Assembly: GCA_948146395.1 (NCBI GenBank)
Contig: OX411552.1
Span: forward strand, 11,303,686 to 11,367,685
Reading direction: 5' to 3'
DNA length: 64,000 bases
From: Fragum whitleyi
Lineage: Eukaryota > Mollusca > Bivalvia > Cardiida > Cardiidae
Below are positions 1-11,625 of the stretch, piece after piece; the first letter of the stretch is position 1, and every line of letters starts with the position of its first letter. The notes below the pieces were generated by a model. It worked only from the letters and a program-made list of their open reading frames with translations, did not search any database and was not told the DNA's origin. The position numbers and the translations under genes are program-made.

Positions 1-1
1 T

Positions 2-406
2 ATGAAGTCACCTTGTGATAGATCCTCTACGTCAACGACATACAAGGATAGTGACGATGATCGACGACGATCTTTGGACGATGGAGATCTTTCTGATATA
101 TCTGACGTGGACGAGTCCGTCTGTCGTACAACACCGAGTAGCTCGATACCTAAATGTGATACCAAACACCACAGAGACAATACATGCACCAACGACACTT
201 CTGTATCAGACACAAGAAGGGGAATGCTAGTTCCAAGACACGTATCTGGATATGTTTATAACACACCCTCACAGGACAAAAGTGACACTAAAGACAGGGA
301 AAGTAACTGTGATAATTCTAGAGATGTCTCGACAAAACCGAAAATCTGGTCAATTTCGGAAATCATAAATTCTTCCAAAGAAAGCAATACAAAGAATACC
401 AGCTAA
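2..406 (+). CDS. Last coding exon of an Iroquois-like homeobox gene (partial)
   Basis: An open frame enters from outside the window and ends at TAA 404-406. It is about 134 residues long, hydrophilic and rich in Ser, Asp and Arg. It has an acidic stretch (DDGDLSDISDVDE, near residues 26-38) and a C-terminal KPKIWSISEIINSS near residues 112-125. Iroquois-class TALE homeodomain proteins carry an acidic region after the homeodomain and a conserved KPKIWSLA-type motif further on, so I read this as the tail of such a transcription factor. The homeodomain itself is not in the window. The ATG at position 2 is probably internal, because only one base of sequence precedes it. The match rests mainly on one short motif; an unrelated nuclear protein is possible. 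Confidence 0.5.
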   Translation: MKSPCDRSSTSTTYKDSDDDRRRSLDDGDLSDISDVDESVCRTTPSSSIPKCDTKHHRDNTCTNDTSVSDTRRGMLVPRHVSGYVYNTPSQDKSDTKDRESNCDNSRDVSTKPKIWSISEIINSSKESNTKNTS

Positions 407-740
407 CTGTTCTTAAACAGAACGACATTCGTTATGGTGTGAAAATAACCTTTGACTATTTCATAAGCCAAAGAATATTCCAGTATCAGTGCTTAGAATG
501 AATAAGATTTTAAACTATTTACGAACGCTTATGAATTGTACTTCGTTTTCAGGCCCAGTAAAATTTCCGTTGTATGAGCTCAGAAAATAGAGGGCCTCGC
601 TTTGAACAGGCAATACAAAGCGAACATCAGCTCTGAATCTAACTGTCATCCTGAACGCAGGCCTGTTGAACTTTGATTGACAACATCGGTGTCTTTTATA
701 TTAGGTTAATCTGTAATAAATTATTTGTTATCTCAGCTAG
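407..740 (+). other. Probable 3' UTR and polyadenylation signal of the preceding gene
   Basis: After the TAA the sequence is AT-rich and non-coding. An AATAAA hexamer lies at 715-720, so cleavage near 730-745 is plausible. The segment around 640-665 (GTCATCCTGAACGCAGG) is a remnant of the short palindromic MITE also present at 14543, 17219 and 35827, so part of the UTR is repeat-derived. The UTR end is inferred only from the hexamer. Confidence 0.35.
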
Positions 741-764
741 TGTGAGTTTACATGGTTGTTCCTC

Positions 765-1532
765 TTTTTTGCTCACATGAGTGCTCAAGGTGAGCTTTTG
801 TGGTCCTCCAATGTCCGGCGTCCGGCGACCACAATATCTTCAAACATCTTCTCAAAAACCAGTCTAAATGAAACTTGGCAGGAATCTTCCTTGGGTCAAG
901 CTTAATCAAAGTTGTCAGAAAAGTGTAATTCGCCCTTAATTCTGGATGCTATGACAATAATAAAGGAGAAAATAGGAAAACTTTTACAAACTTCTTCTCT
1001 GAAACCAGAAGGCATTCAGCTCTCATATTTGGTACGTAGCATCATGTAATAAACCTCTACTTAGTTTGCTCATATCATGACCCTAGGGTCAAATTTTGGC
1101 TTCGCCCTGAAGTATCCTGTTTTACATAGACACAAAGAGCAAAAAACTTCTTTAAATTCTTCTTTCCTGAAACTAGAAGGTAGAAAGTTTAAATATTTTG
1201 GTATGAAGCATCATGTGTCGCACCAATACCAAGTTTGTTTGTATGACCCTGTTGTCAAATTTGGACTCCCTCGGGCGCGTCCAAAATTTAATAGAAACAA
1301 ATAGCGAAAATTTTCAAAACTCCTCTTCTCTAAAACAAGAAGGCAAACAGCTTAAATATTTTGTACGCAGAATCACCAATTAAATAACTATCAAGTTTGT
1401 TCGTATCATGACCCTTGAGGCATGGTCTCCGTCGGGCGCATAATGTTTTACATAAAAACAGAGAGCGAAAATCTTCAAAATTCTTCTTCTCTGAAGCACA
1501 GAATACAGGCAGCTTTTACATCTGGTATTTAT
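765..1532 (+). repeat. Tandem repeat, about 165-bp units with hairpin head (copy 1)
   Basis: It starts with the self-complementary head GCTCACATGAGTGCTCAAGG...GAGC and a short CCGGCGTCCGGCG tract. Diverged units of about 165 bp follow, each with CTTCTCTGAAACCAGAAGGC and GGTCAAATTTGG-type segments; phase markers lie near 994, 1158, 1324 and 1487. The same head and units occur at 61328-62160. The style resembles bivalve dispersed elements with a tandem-repeat core. Its right part is cut off by the TA-MITE at 1533. Confidence 0.6.
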
Positions 1533-1970
1533 ACAGTTAACAACATCGTGAAATTGACAAGCTGAATGATACTGGAATGATTTCGGAATGAAATTGAATG
1601 AGTGTGTGGAGCGAGTTTTGAGTGGATTTAATGGGAGGTAATCCAATATCGATAATTTTATTCAAGATGAACAAAATTATCGATATTTATTACCTCCCTT
1701 TAATAAAAAATGCATACAAGTTCTATTATGCTTCCTATTTCTTTAACCACATTATTAGACGTTAACAATTTGAAGTATGGTAGTGAAATCGCCATTTTTC
1801 TCTATCAAAATTTATTTTGAATGACGTTACTGATTCTATATTTTTCAAAAGGTTTGAACGTTTTTGAATGGTTTGAGTGAGTATTTGGAATGAATGAATG
1901 GAGAGCTGAGTGAGTGATTTAGAATGGTTTTGAATGAGTTGAATGTCAATTTCACGATGCTACAAACTGT
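1533..1970 (+). mobile_element. TA-MITE copy A, near full length
   Basis: Both ends are inverted repeats (ACAGTTAACAACATCGTGAA at the left, TTTCACGATGCTACAAACTG at the right), each flanked by a TA dinucleotide. The centre is a hairpin: an ATCGATAATTTT arm pairs with AAAATTATCGAT inside GGGAGGTAAT...ATTACCTCCC. There is no coding capacity, so it is non-autonomous. TA target sites and CAGT termini fit the Tc1/mariner superfamily; no autonomous partner with these ends is visible here. Confidence 0.8.
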
Positions 1971-2111
1971 AGTATCATAAAATGGAGGTGTGTCGTGAAC
2001 AAAGACGAGGTTTGGTTTGTCCGATATTTTCATACCCACATTAATTTTGATGCTGTTCATGATATTTCCAACAACGACATAAGTCTCGTCTCATATACGG
2101 TGCCACTGCAC

Positions 2112-2548
2112 ACAGTTAATAACATCGTGAAAATGGCAAGCTGAATGATTTCGGAGTGAAATTGAATGAGCGCAATGAGTGAGTTTAGAATGGAATTAAA
2201 GAGAGGTAATCAAATATCGCTAATTTGTTCAATGTGAACAAAATTAGCGATATCTATTACTTCCCTTTAATAAGATATGCATATAGGGTCTATGAAAAGT
2301 TTTCAAAGACTTCAATAACCAATCATATGCTTACAATATTCAATCAAGTCAGTGAAATTGTGGATTTTATCTTTTGATTTTATTTTGAAAGTAAATTGTG
2401 ATCTTATCATTTAAGTGCTTTTGAAATGTTTTTGAATGGTTCGAGTGAGTGTTTGCAATGACTGAATGGAGCGATGAGTGAGCGATTTAGAATGGTTTTG
2501 ATCGGAATGACAGTTCATTTGTTTATTTCATGATGTCCTTAAGTGTAC
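2112..2548 (+). mobile_element. TA-MITE copy B, near full length
   Basis: Same layout as the copy at 1533: left end ACAGTTAATAACATCGTGAA, central palindrome around 2213-2270, right end with AATGGTTTTGATCGGAATGA and a decayed terminal repeat (TTTCATGATGTCCTTAAGTG). Confidence 0.7.
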
Positions 2549-2817
2549 ACTTAACACTTAACAACTTATACGTAACAAAAAAGCAACAACCACAAAGCAG
2601 ACCTATGCTTACAGGGCCTACAGCACGTATGAAATTATTTTGCACTGACGTTAACGTAGGGCAGGGTACACGCGCCTAGAACGATATCGCGAGTTTTGAC
2701 AGAACGTTCATTCCGTAGCTCAGACTTGGGCTTCACATTTTTGCTTAACACATGCTAAGCTTTTTCAAAACGTGTGTGCTTCAACATGTACATTATATAC
2801 TCCGCATACAGTTAACA

Positions 2818-2960
2818 CGCATACAGTTAACACCATCGTTAAATTGGCAAGGAGATTGATTTTCGAATGAATTAGGAATACTGTTGAATGAGTTGGAGAG
2901 CGAGTTTGGAATGAAATAAAAGCAAAGTAATATATGATCGATCATTTCGTAAAAATAATT
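2818..2960 (+). mobile_element. TA-MITE left-end fragment with a doubled terminus
   Basis: The terminus occurs twice in a row: ACAGTTAACACGCAT at 2818, then ACAGTTAACACCATCG at 2823. Typical left-arm sequence follows and stops near the centre of the element. The right half is missing. Confidence 0.55.
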
Positions 2961-3023
2961 ATACATGTAATAACATATGAATAAATAAGAAATAGCCATA
3001 TTTCATACACATGCCCTCTTATT

Positions 3024-3456
3024 ACAGTAAAATTGTGAAATCGTGAAATTGACAAGATGATTGATTTTGGAATGATTTTGGCATGAAATTGAATGAGTGT
3101 GTGGCGCGAGTTTTGAGTGAAATTTAAAGAAAATGCGGGTAATCCATTATCGCTGATTTTGTTCAAGATGAAGAAAATAAGCGATACGTATTACCTCCTT
3201 TTGATAAGATTTACTTTTCTGTTTACGTGTCTTCGTGCACCAAGAAGACACTTTAAAATCCATACCAGCTAATAAAATCGTAGACTGATTTAATCAATTT
3301 GAATTACATGTTGAATGTCTTGAACGGTTTCTAAATGTATTCTAATGATCTCGGAGTGTTTTTGATTGATTTGAAATTGGAATGAATGAATGAATGGAGC
3401 GCAGAGTGAATGGTTCTGGTCGGAATGAGTGTCAATTTCGCTATGTTTTTTACTGT
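3024..3456 (+). mobile_element. TA-MITE copy D, near full length
   Basis: Left end ACAGTAAAATTGTGAAATCG; central palindrome near 3135-3195 (ATCCATTATCGCTGATTTTG against AGCGATACGTATTACCTCC); right end GTCAATTTCGCTATG...TACTGTA. Confidence 0.7.
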
Positions 3457-3534
3457 AACTTTCTGTTTATTTGTCTTCAAAGGCCATGGATCTGTCGCTT
3501 ACACAACAAATCTATATATGAAAAGTTGGTCGTC

Positions 3535-3640
3535 TTGAACAAAGTTTGCGAACCATTTCGGAATGTTTTTAAATGCTGTGCTGTTTGGATCAAGTGATTT
3601 GGATTGAAATTGACCGAGAAGATTGTCAATTTCATAACGT
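3535..3640 (+). mobile_element. TA-MITE right-end fragment
   Basis: A diverged right arm (CCATTTCGGAATGTTTTTAA, then GATTGTCAATTTCATAACG). It lies directly after the previous copy, giving four family members in about 2.1 kb. Confidence 0.35.
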
Positions 3641-3679
3641 AACATATATATATGTCCTTTCATTTTTTTCACGTTTTTA

Positions 3680-4088
3680 TATGGAGGATAATCTTTTGTT
3701 TCAGTGTAAGACCGAATAATATTAATTGAATGAACAACAAAAGCTATATTTTCACGAGTGGTGGAGCCACGAAATGAAATATCAATCGATCTTTCGCAAA
3801 AAACAAAAACAAAAAAAACCCCGATTATTCAATTTCTTTATTGCAAAAATGAGTCACAATATGAAATTTCCAGGAAGTATTTTCGTAAAGCGTGTCATTT
3901 TGCACGTGATTGCTATGCAAACGTTCATTGTGACGTCACTTATTTCGCCCCGTATAGATGACGTCAGATCGGATGAAATGCACAAAAGCAGGGTATAAGT
4001 TTTTGATAATTTCACCTCTTTTGCGGTGAGATTATCAAGTAATAATCCACCGCTATTTCTCGATAAACCACCGAAAAGCAATAAAGAA
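3680..4088 (+). mobile_element. FB repeat (long-hairpin head), copy 1
   Basis: It begins with GAGGATAATC and a hairpin: the arm with GTTTCAGTGTAAGACC and AGCTATATTTTCACGAGTGG folds onto ATGAAATATCAATCGATC around a GGAGCC loop. A fixed body follows (ATTGTGACGTCACTTATTTC, GATGACGTCAGAT) and it ends near CTCGATAAACCACCGAAAAG. The same structure recurs at 5588, 8370, 38575 (reversed) and 45597. It has no clear terminal inverted repeat or ORF. Superfamily unknown. Confidence 0.65.
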
Positions 4089-5587
4089 GGATGTCTTGCT
4101 TTGCTGAAGGTAAGGGTAGGATCTTTTTATATGTACCTCTAGCGTCACGTCGAAAAAGCAACAAATGTGTTCACGGGGAAATTAGTCTAGCGAAAAATCT
4201 GTTCAAATTTTATTGAGGTTTTGCGATTGAATTTTTAATCCGTATTTACAAAATTTGGCTCAATGTCGAAATTGATGATTTTGAACTTAATTATATACTT
4301 TTGGAGGCCGTATTTGTAGGCGATATAAACATGAGTTTATGAATGAAAGACACATCGCTTCATTAAATGTACTTATAATCCCCATCATACAAACAACAGG
4401 CCTTGGGATTAAGACAGAAAATTTAACCCGTTTACTCCCAGAATCGTATATCTCCCAGGCTTTGAATCTTTAAATACGATGTTTTTGAACGAATAAAGGA
4501 GTGCTTCGGTTAAAAAAATGAACACAAACTCAATAAGTAACCTACAAGTACTTGCGAAAAGCCACTGAAAAAGGTGCATACTTTAGTCAAGACCTTTTGA
4601 AATTAAAATTCAAATCAGATTTTGTTAAAGTATGACATGATGCATACACTCAGGCCGACATTTAATTGTAGAGATTTGACCTCCTTACATTTTTTTCTTT
4701 GGTGAGAGCTATGTGTTGATGTTGCATTATAGAGTTTTAGAACCTATTCAAAGCCACTTCCAAACAAAAGTTTTAATTTTTATGCAGACGTTAGGTGTAC
4801 ATCAACGTTAGATTTCTACGTTGTTGGGCCAGTAACTTGTCGTTTATGGTGCTATGATGTTCCATGACACCTCGATTTGCTAATTAAAGGCCTTACAAAA
4901 TGATGACCTCGATTTCTATTGGAACATGAATGCTCAATCAATTTTAATGACCTCCTAAATCTGGCAAGGTTCGATTTTGTTCAACGAAGTTTTTTTGTAG
5001 TCAAACCACACTGTAGCATCATGCATAATTGTATTGAAGATGTGATTTTATGCTTAGGAAAGCCGCAAAGATTCAACTGAATGCATTTTCAGACCAAGTA
5101 TTCGTCCAACGCGTGATGCACATACAAAATATGCAAAATCAAACGTCTGAAATTAGCCGAAAATATTTGCTCATTTCCCGATTTTTCCTTTCAAATATCG
5201 TTTGCACATACTCTTCGGGGTAGTCATACGACATTTCGTGGAGATAGATTGTGTAATTTCAGAGATATTTTAAATTCGAAAGTGCACACTTTCTTTTGGA
5301 ACTAAGTATACCAGTTCATGTATCAGTTACCAAAGTACAGTAATAGAATATGGAAACGATGGAATATTGTAAACATTTAACAAAGGATCTTACATTTACT
5401 CTCGTAAGAAAATATTGTGGCAAAATGATAAAATTAAAAATTGTGCTATGTCAAAAAGGATTAAATACTTGTTGAACAAAAGACGTGAAAAAATGTAAAC
5501 AATCGTGTCATCACAGACCGCAAATCATTTATTACAATTTGTACATTCCTTCTATAAAGTGATCAGCAATTGAAATGATTGAATCAT
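4089..5587. other. No gene seen
   Basis: AT-rich sequence with no convincing ORF, RNA gene or repeat structure that I can define. GAAAGTGCACACTTTCTTTT near 5279 is a short palindrome with a relative near 20490. Confidence 0.4.
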
Positions 5588-5722
5588 ATAGAAGAAAATC
5601 GTTTGTTTCAGTGTAGGATCGATTTCATGGAGTGAGCAACAAGAGCTTTATTTTCACGAGTGGCAGAGCCACGACAGAAAATAAAGCTTTTGGTGTTCAC
5701 GAAATGAAATATTAATGTTTTT
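5588..5722 (+). mobile_element. FB repeat, hairpin head only
   Basis: Contains the GTTTCAGTGTAGGATCGATT arm, the CACGAGTGGCAGAGCCACGA turn and the returning GTTCACGAAATGAAATATTA arm, then leaves the family. The body seen in the other copies is absent. Confidence 0.55.
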
Positions 5723-6343
5723 ATACAATATAATATAAAATTTTTAGAGTGAAACACTTTTAGCTTAACAGCCAGTCTACCAAGTGGCCCTCTGTTAATG
5801 CAACAATAACAAATATTTACAAATGCATACAACATACAAGTATACAAATTCGTAGAATAATAACAATCGCGGCCATGGATGCAATTAACTTAGAGAGGAC
5901 GATGATGTTAAAATGATAAAACACTATCTCCGTTAAAAATATTAATAAAATATGTACGACGAGTAAGATAATTTTTGATATTCCTTTAAAATTCTAGTAG
6001 AATCAAAGCATAAAAGTGTATAAAACTCATTACTTTGATGTTTTAGCTCACTTTCTTTCAATAGCCCGCGTATTGTATTGTTCAAGAATCATTTTTAGGG
6101 AAAAACTGTGGCAATTGAGGATTTGTTATGATAAGAAACATTCTGATTTTGAGCAACATCCTTGTTCCCACGGATTTTTTAATAGGTAGTAAACAAGTTT
6201 TATTGCATTTACACAAAGAAATGCTTTGGGTCTAGGCTCATCTAGATTTTAGAATTTAAACTAGATTTTAATAAGGGTATATTAGTAGAATAAAGGAATC
6301 GAATAGCTAACTAGTAAAATTGTCCAAAGACGTTACTTGGATA

Positions 6344-6720
6344 TTAAATGTAGCTCCTCATTCCCGCTTTAAATGCAGATAGAGAATTCGATGTTCTGAG
6401 TGCTTAAGGAAGATTATTCCAAAAGTTTGATGCAGTGGATGAAAAAAAGGGATCATATAGCGCAGTTCTAGACCTAGGTATCGACAATAGGGCATTCGAA
6501 GATGATCGCAATGGAAGTGAATGAATTTCTGATATTGGCTTAAGCAAGTCGGTGATATAATCAGGAGTTAAATTATTCATTGCTATAAATGTTAAAATGG
6601 CTTTTTTACATATAATACGTTTTGGTACAGATAACCATTCCAATTCAGGGTGTCATAAAGTCAGCTTGTAAAATAATGCGAGCAGTTCGTTTTACGATTT
6701 TCAATAAGATCTGGTCTTAC
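6344..6720 (-). pseudogene. Non-LTR retrotransposon (LINE) reverse transcriptase C-terminal remnant
   Basis: Read on the minus strand, the segment gives KIVKRTARIILQADF, then after a frameshift ELEWLSVPKRIICKKA, MNNLTPDYITDLL, LPLRSSSNALLSIPRSRT and ASNFWNNLP. After an in-frame stop it continues with ALRTSNSLSAFKAGMRSY. This order is typical of the region after the reverse transcriptase core in Jockey/CR1/RTE-type LINE ORF2. It has at least one frameshift and one nonsense codon, so it is dead. The upstream RT and endonuclease parts are not in this copy. Confidence 0.7.
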
Positions 6721-7188
6721 TTATACTTCATAGCTTTTGTAAGCTTGATGACGTAAAAACTTTGCTTTAGCTTCTCTTCCAAGTTGGAAATGGATCTAAA
6801 ATGTTGATGGTTCGTTTACATGTTAAATGAATAAATGTTATGTTCTTATATGTTTATGTTCTTTGTTATCATTGAGTGTTGTAATTCATTTGACGAGAAA
6901 CTGTAAAGTTTAAGTCACTAAACTCTCTTGAATCTTCAATCCATTCCGAAGGATCGCTGAAGGTTTCCGATTTGAATGGAGTGCTGCCTTAGTGATAAAG
7001 AAAATATTTGATCAATGCTATTGTCAATTCACAAAGTTATCAACTGTGTTTAATCCATTAAGATGATTGGATTTGCTTTCTTTCATTTTCAAAATTCATT
7101 TTTCCTATAAAATGCCGAATGAAAAATAAATAAATAAATTAATATTCAAACAGAAATATAAACATTTGTCAATTTCATACGGTTTTCT

Positions 7189-7614
7189 ACAGTTAACCAC
7201 ATCGTGAAGTTGACATTCATCTCGATCAAAACCATTCTTAATCGCTCACTCAGCGCTCCATTCATTCATTCCAAACACTCACTCAAACCATTCAAAACGC
7301 TACAAACTCACAAAAGGATATATAATTACCATCGTCATTCAAAATAAATAAAGCTAGGAAAAATGATAATATCACTGACATAATCGAAATTTTAAGCGTG
7401 TGATATGTTCTTGAAGAAGTACAGAACTTATACGCATTTTGCATTAAAGGGGGGTGATAAATATCAATAATTTTGTTCATCATGAAAAAAATAGCGTTAT
7501 TTGGGTTACCTTTATTTAGATTCACACAAAACACGCTCCGCACACTTGTTCAATTTCATTCCAAAATCATTTCAAAATCACCCACCTTGTAAATTTCACG
7601 ATGCTGTAAACTGT
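7189..7614 (-). mobile_element. TA-MITE copy E, near full length, reversed
   Basis: Starts TACAGTTAACCACATCGTGA and continues with the right arm in reverse (CTCGATCAAAACCATTC, AATCGCTCACTCAGCGCTCC). It ends TTTCACGATGCTGTAAACTG followed by TA. Confidence 0.75.
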
Positions 7615-7822
7615 AACTACTTTGTGAACAAGTTTAGAAAAAAAACCTATTTTTTGGTTTATCAGAATGTGAGGATCTTGATGCATGTTAACGTAAAAAC
7701 ACAGAAATTAGATAAATAAATACATATTTAAAAAGATTTATCATTTTCTAAAACAATCCTCTCAGAACTATATGTTTTCCTTTTTTAGAATAAGTTTACC
7801 AATAGTCACAGTGCAGAAAAGG

Positions 7823-8170
7823 CTACGTGGAATAGTAGCTGGAGGATATGAAAGGTTGTAATGGTTGTACTGGTGTGAGAAATACCAGGAATCCATTGCT
7901 AGTAGCGTGGCTCCCAGGCTGTCAGTTAGTGTTAAATAAGGTTCACCACTCATGTTTTACTATTTCAAATTACCTCCCATATTCTCAAAAACTGACATCA
8001 CTGATCGGTCAGTCAGGGAAATATAAGCTGATAAGAAATGATACTTTCTCTAGTTGAATTGCTCATTTCACAATAATTCAGATCAGTTGGACGGGAGCCA
8101 GTCTACATTGTTAGGTGCACCAGCTACCGCGATGCTACTGAAAGCGCTGAAAGCGGCGTAAAACCTCATT
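7823..8170 (+). mobile_element. SINE 3' body split by a 200-bp insertion
   Basis: 7823-7902 matches the SINE body seen complete at 36651 (GTACTGGTGTGAGAAATACC, GGAATCCATTGCT). The family's 3' part resumes at about 8108 (TTAGGTGCACCAGCTACCGC, GAAAGCGGCGTAAAACCTC). About 200 bp of unrelated DNA lies between and is bordered by TGGCTCCC...GGGAGCCA, which may be the inverted ends of a small element. The tRNA-like head is missing. Confidence 0.55.
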
Positions 8171-8369
8171 AAAAAGCAGAAGCGAAGCAAAAGCTTGTGG
8201 TGCTCGAAAGACCATAACTGACGATTTGTTATCAGCGTTATATCCCAATCCATTTAACAAGCAAACATTACAATAATCCCATGCATTACTTAAGAAGTTT
8301 ATTTAGACATTTCATTCAAACGGAATTTCACAGGCAATATTGTTTAAGTGGCGATTTCGATCATATAGA

Positions 8370-8785
8370 TGGTAATCGTTAGTTTCAGAGTAAGATTGAT
8401 TTTTTTTTCATCGAGTGGACAAAAAAATATTTTTTAACGAGTGGTGGAGCCACGAGTGAAAATATAGCTTTTGTTGTTTACGAAATGAAATATCAATCGA
8501 TCTTACTCGAAAAACAAACGATTATTTTATCTTTTGAATGCAAAAATGAGATAAAATATGAAAATTTTACGACAAATTTTCTTTAAGCGCTTCATTTTGC
8601 ACACAACTGCTATGCAACGTTCGTAGTGACGCCACTTAGTTGATTCTACCTTAAAGACGTAAGATAGTCAGTACGAAAGAGGGGTAAATTTTGTGACCAT
8701 TTCACTGGTTAGGGATTGAGATAATCAAAATGATAATCTACCGTTATTCCTCGATAAACCATCGAAAAGCATGAGAGAAATTGTC
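8370..8785 (+). mobile_element. FB repeat, copy 3
   Basis: Same hairpin head (TTTTTAACGAGTGGTGGAGC and returning arm), dyad body with a GTGACGCCACTT variant of the GTGACGTCACTT motif, and terminal CTCGATAAACCATCGAAAAG. Confidence 0.65.
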
Positions 8786-10200
8786 TTTTTTCGGTTAAAA
8801 TTGTGCATTTGCAAAAATCTCCTTTAAAAGCGGTTTACCACAATTATTGGTTATACTTTTCTTTTTAAGTAAGTTTCAGAATTTAACAAAAATTTTACTC
8901 TAAGTTACAGCAATTGTTAGATTTCCTCATTAACACAACAGAGAGCTCTTGAAATTGCATGCTAGGATTACGAGAAAAAATAAAAGATCTTCATTTCTGC
9001 GCATGTTTTCCGTAAGAAAAATTTGTTATATGGCGTTGAAAATTTAGAAAATAGGGGCCTACTAGGTTTAATAACAAAAGCATAGAAGCCAGAAAGAATC
9101 GCTCATTTTTTTTATCCGATTTTTACTTGTTTAAGAATAGCACCGACAAGTAAATAACAAATTTGAATTTGGGGAAGAGAGTTTAGATCAAGTAATGTTC
9201 AATCAGAGACTAACTGTGCGTTCTAAATAAGAAACGTTTTCATACTTGGACACAAGACTAGCCTCTGAAGAAGGGTTGATTATCGATTATGTCCAGTGAT
9301 AGAGTATATTACGGTATTAGGGTATCTATAAAAATCGCAACCGTTTTTCTCAGCTAATCTCTCTTCAAACACGTAATTGGCTATGTTTGCTTGCTTTCAA
9401 ATCTGTCGGATAAACCAGTGTTTACCTGTTGTGTCTGTCTTGTGTCAGAAATATATCGACTGGCAGCTAATTTATCTGTCATCTTGTTTGAATATTTTTA
9501 TCCTTCTGCAAGAAGCATTGACAATTTCAGAGGAAAAACAAGATGGAGGTCACTCCAGTCTAAAATATTCATTTCTTATTGAAACCGTGTGTTCTAGTTA
9601 CTTATTTGTATCGTCTTGCCGAGACTATTCGAATGAGTACCCACAATACAGGATTTGCATAAGTACAGTTTAATTAATCTAATTTGAAATCCCAAATACC
9701 CCTCTTTCTGTAGATCTGCAATTAAACAAAAATCACTAATATTTAAGCTTGAAGACGGTACTAATAACTCTGCTTATCATTTGGTCAAATTTTTAAACCC
9801 GAAACCAAAACAACTGTTTTTATATACATGTATAACTCAACGCCGATAGCTGAAGTTAAATTATTTTCTTCTGCGAGGTATTGAATAAGTAAACCTTACA
9901 ATAAGATTTTTCTGATCTGTTTTCCAGTTCTGTAGTTAGATTGAGACGATTTTTTTCTTCATTTTAAGCAAGAATATCATGAAATATTCACACAATTCTT
10001 TTCTGCAAAACGTGGTTTGTTTCATTAACATCGTTAATTTCGTTCTAAATGAACGTAATTATCGATAATCCGTTACTTTCTTTCATAAAATCCACTAAGT
10101 AGTAAGAACGCTTTTCGTGCTGCGCTGAGCCAGTGATCAGGAAAGCTGTTAACCGAAATTATTGCATAAAATGCGCGTTTTCGGGTCGTTAGGGGCATAC
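8786..10200. other. No gene seen
   Basis: AT-rich intergenic sequence. An open stretch of 98 codons at 9377-9673 has no recognisable domain, no good splice or start context and no repeat support, so it is not called. Confidence 0.35.
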
Positions 10201-10201
10201 C

Positions 10202-10495
10202 AGCCCGATTAGCTCAGATGGTAGAGCACCGGACTTCAAAACCATTGAAGTTCGACAGCGTGGGTTCGATTCCCGGGCTGGTACACTAACAAAACTAATT
10301 GTCTTTCGGATGAGACGTTAAACCGAGGCCCCGTGAGACGGTACTTTACACCGACCACGTTAAAGAACCATGGCGGATCTCAGCAGTAGTTTCGTCATGT
10401 ATCCTTGCACTATCCCCGTAACCGTCTTCTGGGGGCGTCACTCATATGGGCATGTGCTACGGTAGCGACGATAAATAAACGGAAATACACACACA
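10202..10495 (+). mobile_element. tRNA-headed SINE with MetaSINE-like body
   Basis: The head (10204-10283) has an A-box (TAGCTCAGATGG), a B-box (GGTTCGATTCC) and pairing acceptor ends (GCCCG/CGGGC). The 3' half of the anticodon arm does not pair properly, so it is not a working tRNA. The body holds CTTTCGGATGAGACGTTAAA, CACGTTAAAGAACCATGGCG and GTATCCTTGCACTATCCC, which I associate with the central domain of animal MetaSINEs. A reverse copy lies at 12410-12664. Confidence 0.7.
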
Positions 10496-10592
10496 CACGT
10501 TATGGGCATGCGTAAACGGAAAAAACCCGGGCGTTTACGGCAGGAGACGTGGATTTATCACTTAATGTATACAGTCTTTCTTTTTATGCACT

Positions 10593-10735
10593 AATAGCAT
10601 TAATTCACGTTTTTTCGGACGTTGACATTTGCAGAGACCCTCAAACTGCTTTATCGCCCTCCTACTTCGCACTCGGGCGTTAAACCGTTTTTTGCAAATC
10701 TCTGCAAATGTTAACGCCCTCAAAAACGTGAATAA
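10593..10735. repeat. Palindromic MITE-like hairpin
   Basis: The outer arms ATTCACGTTTTTTCGGACGT...GACATTTGCAGAGA and TCTCTGCAAATGTTAACG...AAAACGTGAAT are inverted copies. A smaller CGCCCTCC...GGGCG hairpin is nested between them. There is no ORF beyond mirror-image open frames. Confidence 0.55.
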
Positions 10736-11469
10736 AACCTTTGCAAATATCAATTTTACGATGTTAATAAATCTAGCTTAAACTTACAAATGTATGACAC
10801 TTTGATTTTTTTTAAGCAATGTGGACAGTAGATTTAATTAAAATACAATTAGATAGTTAACAAAGTTATAACAAAGCTAACTGAAGAAAAGTCCGATTTG
10901 GAACCCTATCAAGTCAATGCAGATTCATAAATTTTCTTTCAAAGAGAATGATTTTAGAAAAGCCGACGATAGAAACCTGTTTTCAGATGGATTGCATTGA
11001 ACCGCCTAGTATGTGGTAAATAGGCAACTTCTAGTTTTCAAACCATCTAAATAAACAACTCTTTCGCTTTAAAGAGCTTGAACATTAATCATGTCAAATC
11101 CAGCGTTAGCAAATTGGCTAATCATAGCGTACATATGAAGTCCCGCGCGCCTATAGAATCGGCTTGTCATTCAGCATGTGCATCGAGCGAGGAAGGGGCG
11201 CAGAATTTTTAATAAAGTAAGTTTTGTGAATATGGCCTGTGTCACCCCAAAGATGGACACTTTCAGAAAATGTCCAAATCGCGAAAATTTTATATACATA
11301 TACAAAGATGACAGAATAGAAACACTCATGTTAAATTGAAAGAATTTGAGCCGGTGCATACCATTTCCAAAACTTATGTTTGTATGTGAAGGCCCATCAT
11401 TAAGCAGCCTGCACAGCCGCATTGTAACAAGAAAATTTTGTCCTGACTGTCTGAAGACACTTTGAGACT

Positions 11470-11590
11470 TCGTCTACATATAAAACGCAACGTTAAGACT
11501 CTGGACAGACTGTGCAGATGCACAGGCTGTCCAGAGTCTTTGCTTTACGTACATTTGAAATTGTTGGAAATTTCGCTCACATGCTAATTT
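11470..11590 (+). mobile_element. Partial copy of the GAGCCTGTG MITE family
   Basis: Contains the core hairpin GACTCTGGACAGACTG...CAGGCTGTCCAGAGTC and the terminal arm GAAATTGTTGGAAATTTCGC. The full versions are at 26789 and 37182. Confidence 0.5.
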
Positions 11591-11625
11591 AAAAAAAAAG
11601 AAAAGAAAACAACAAGACGGGAGGT

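Noticed and set aside
10204..10283. Functional tRNA gene
   Set aside because: The anticodon arm does not pair, and the sequence continues into a SINE body that recurs at 12410.
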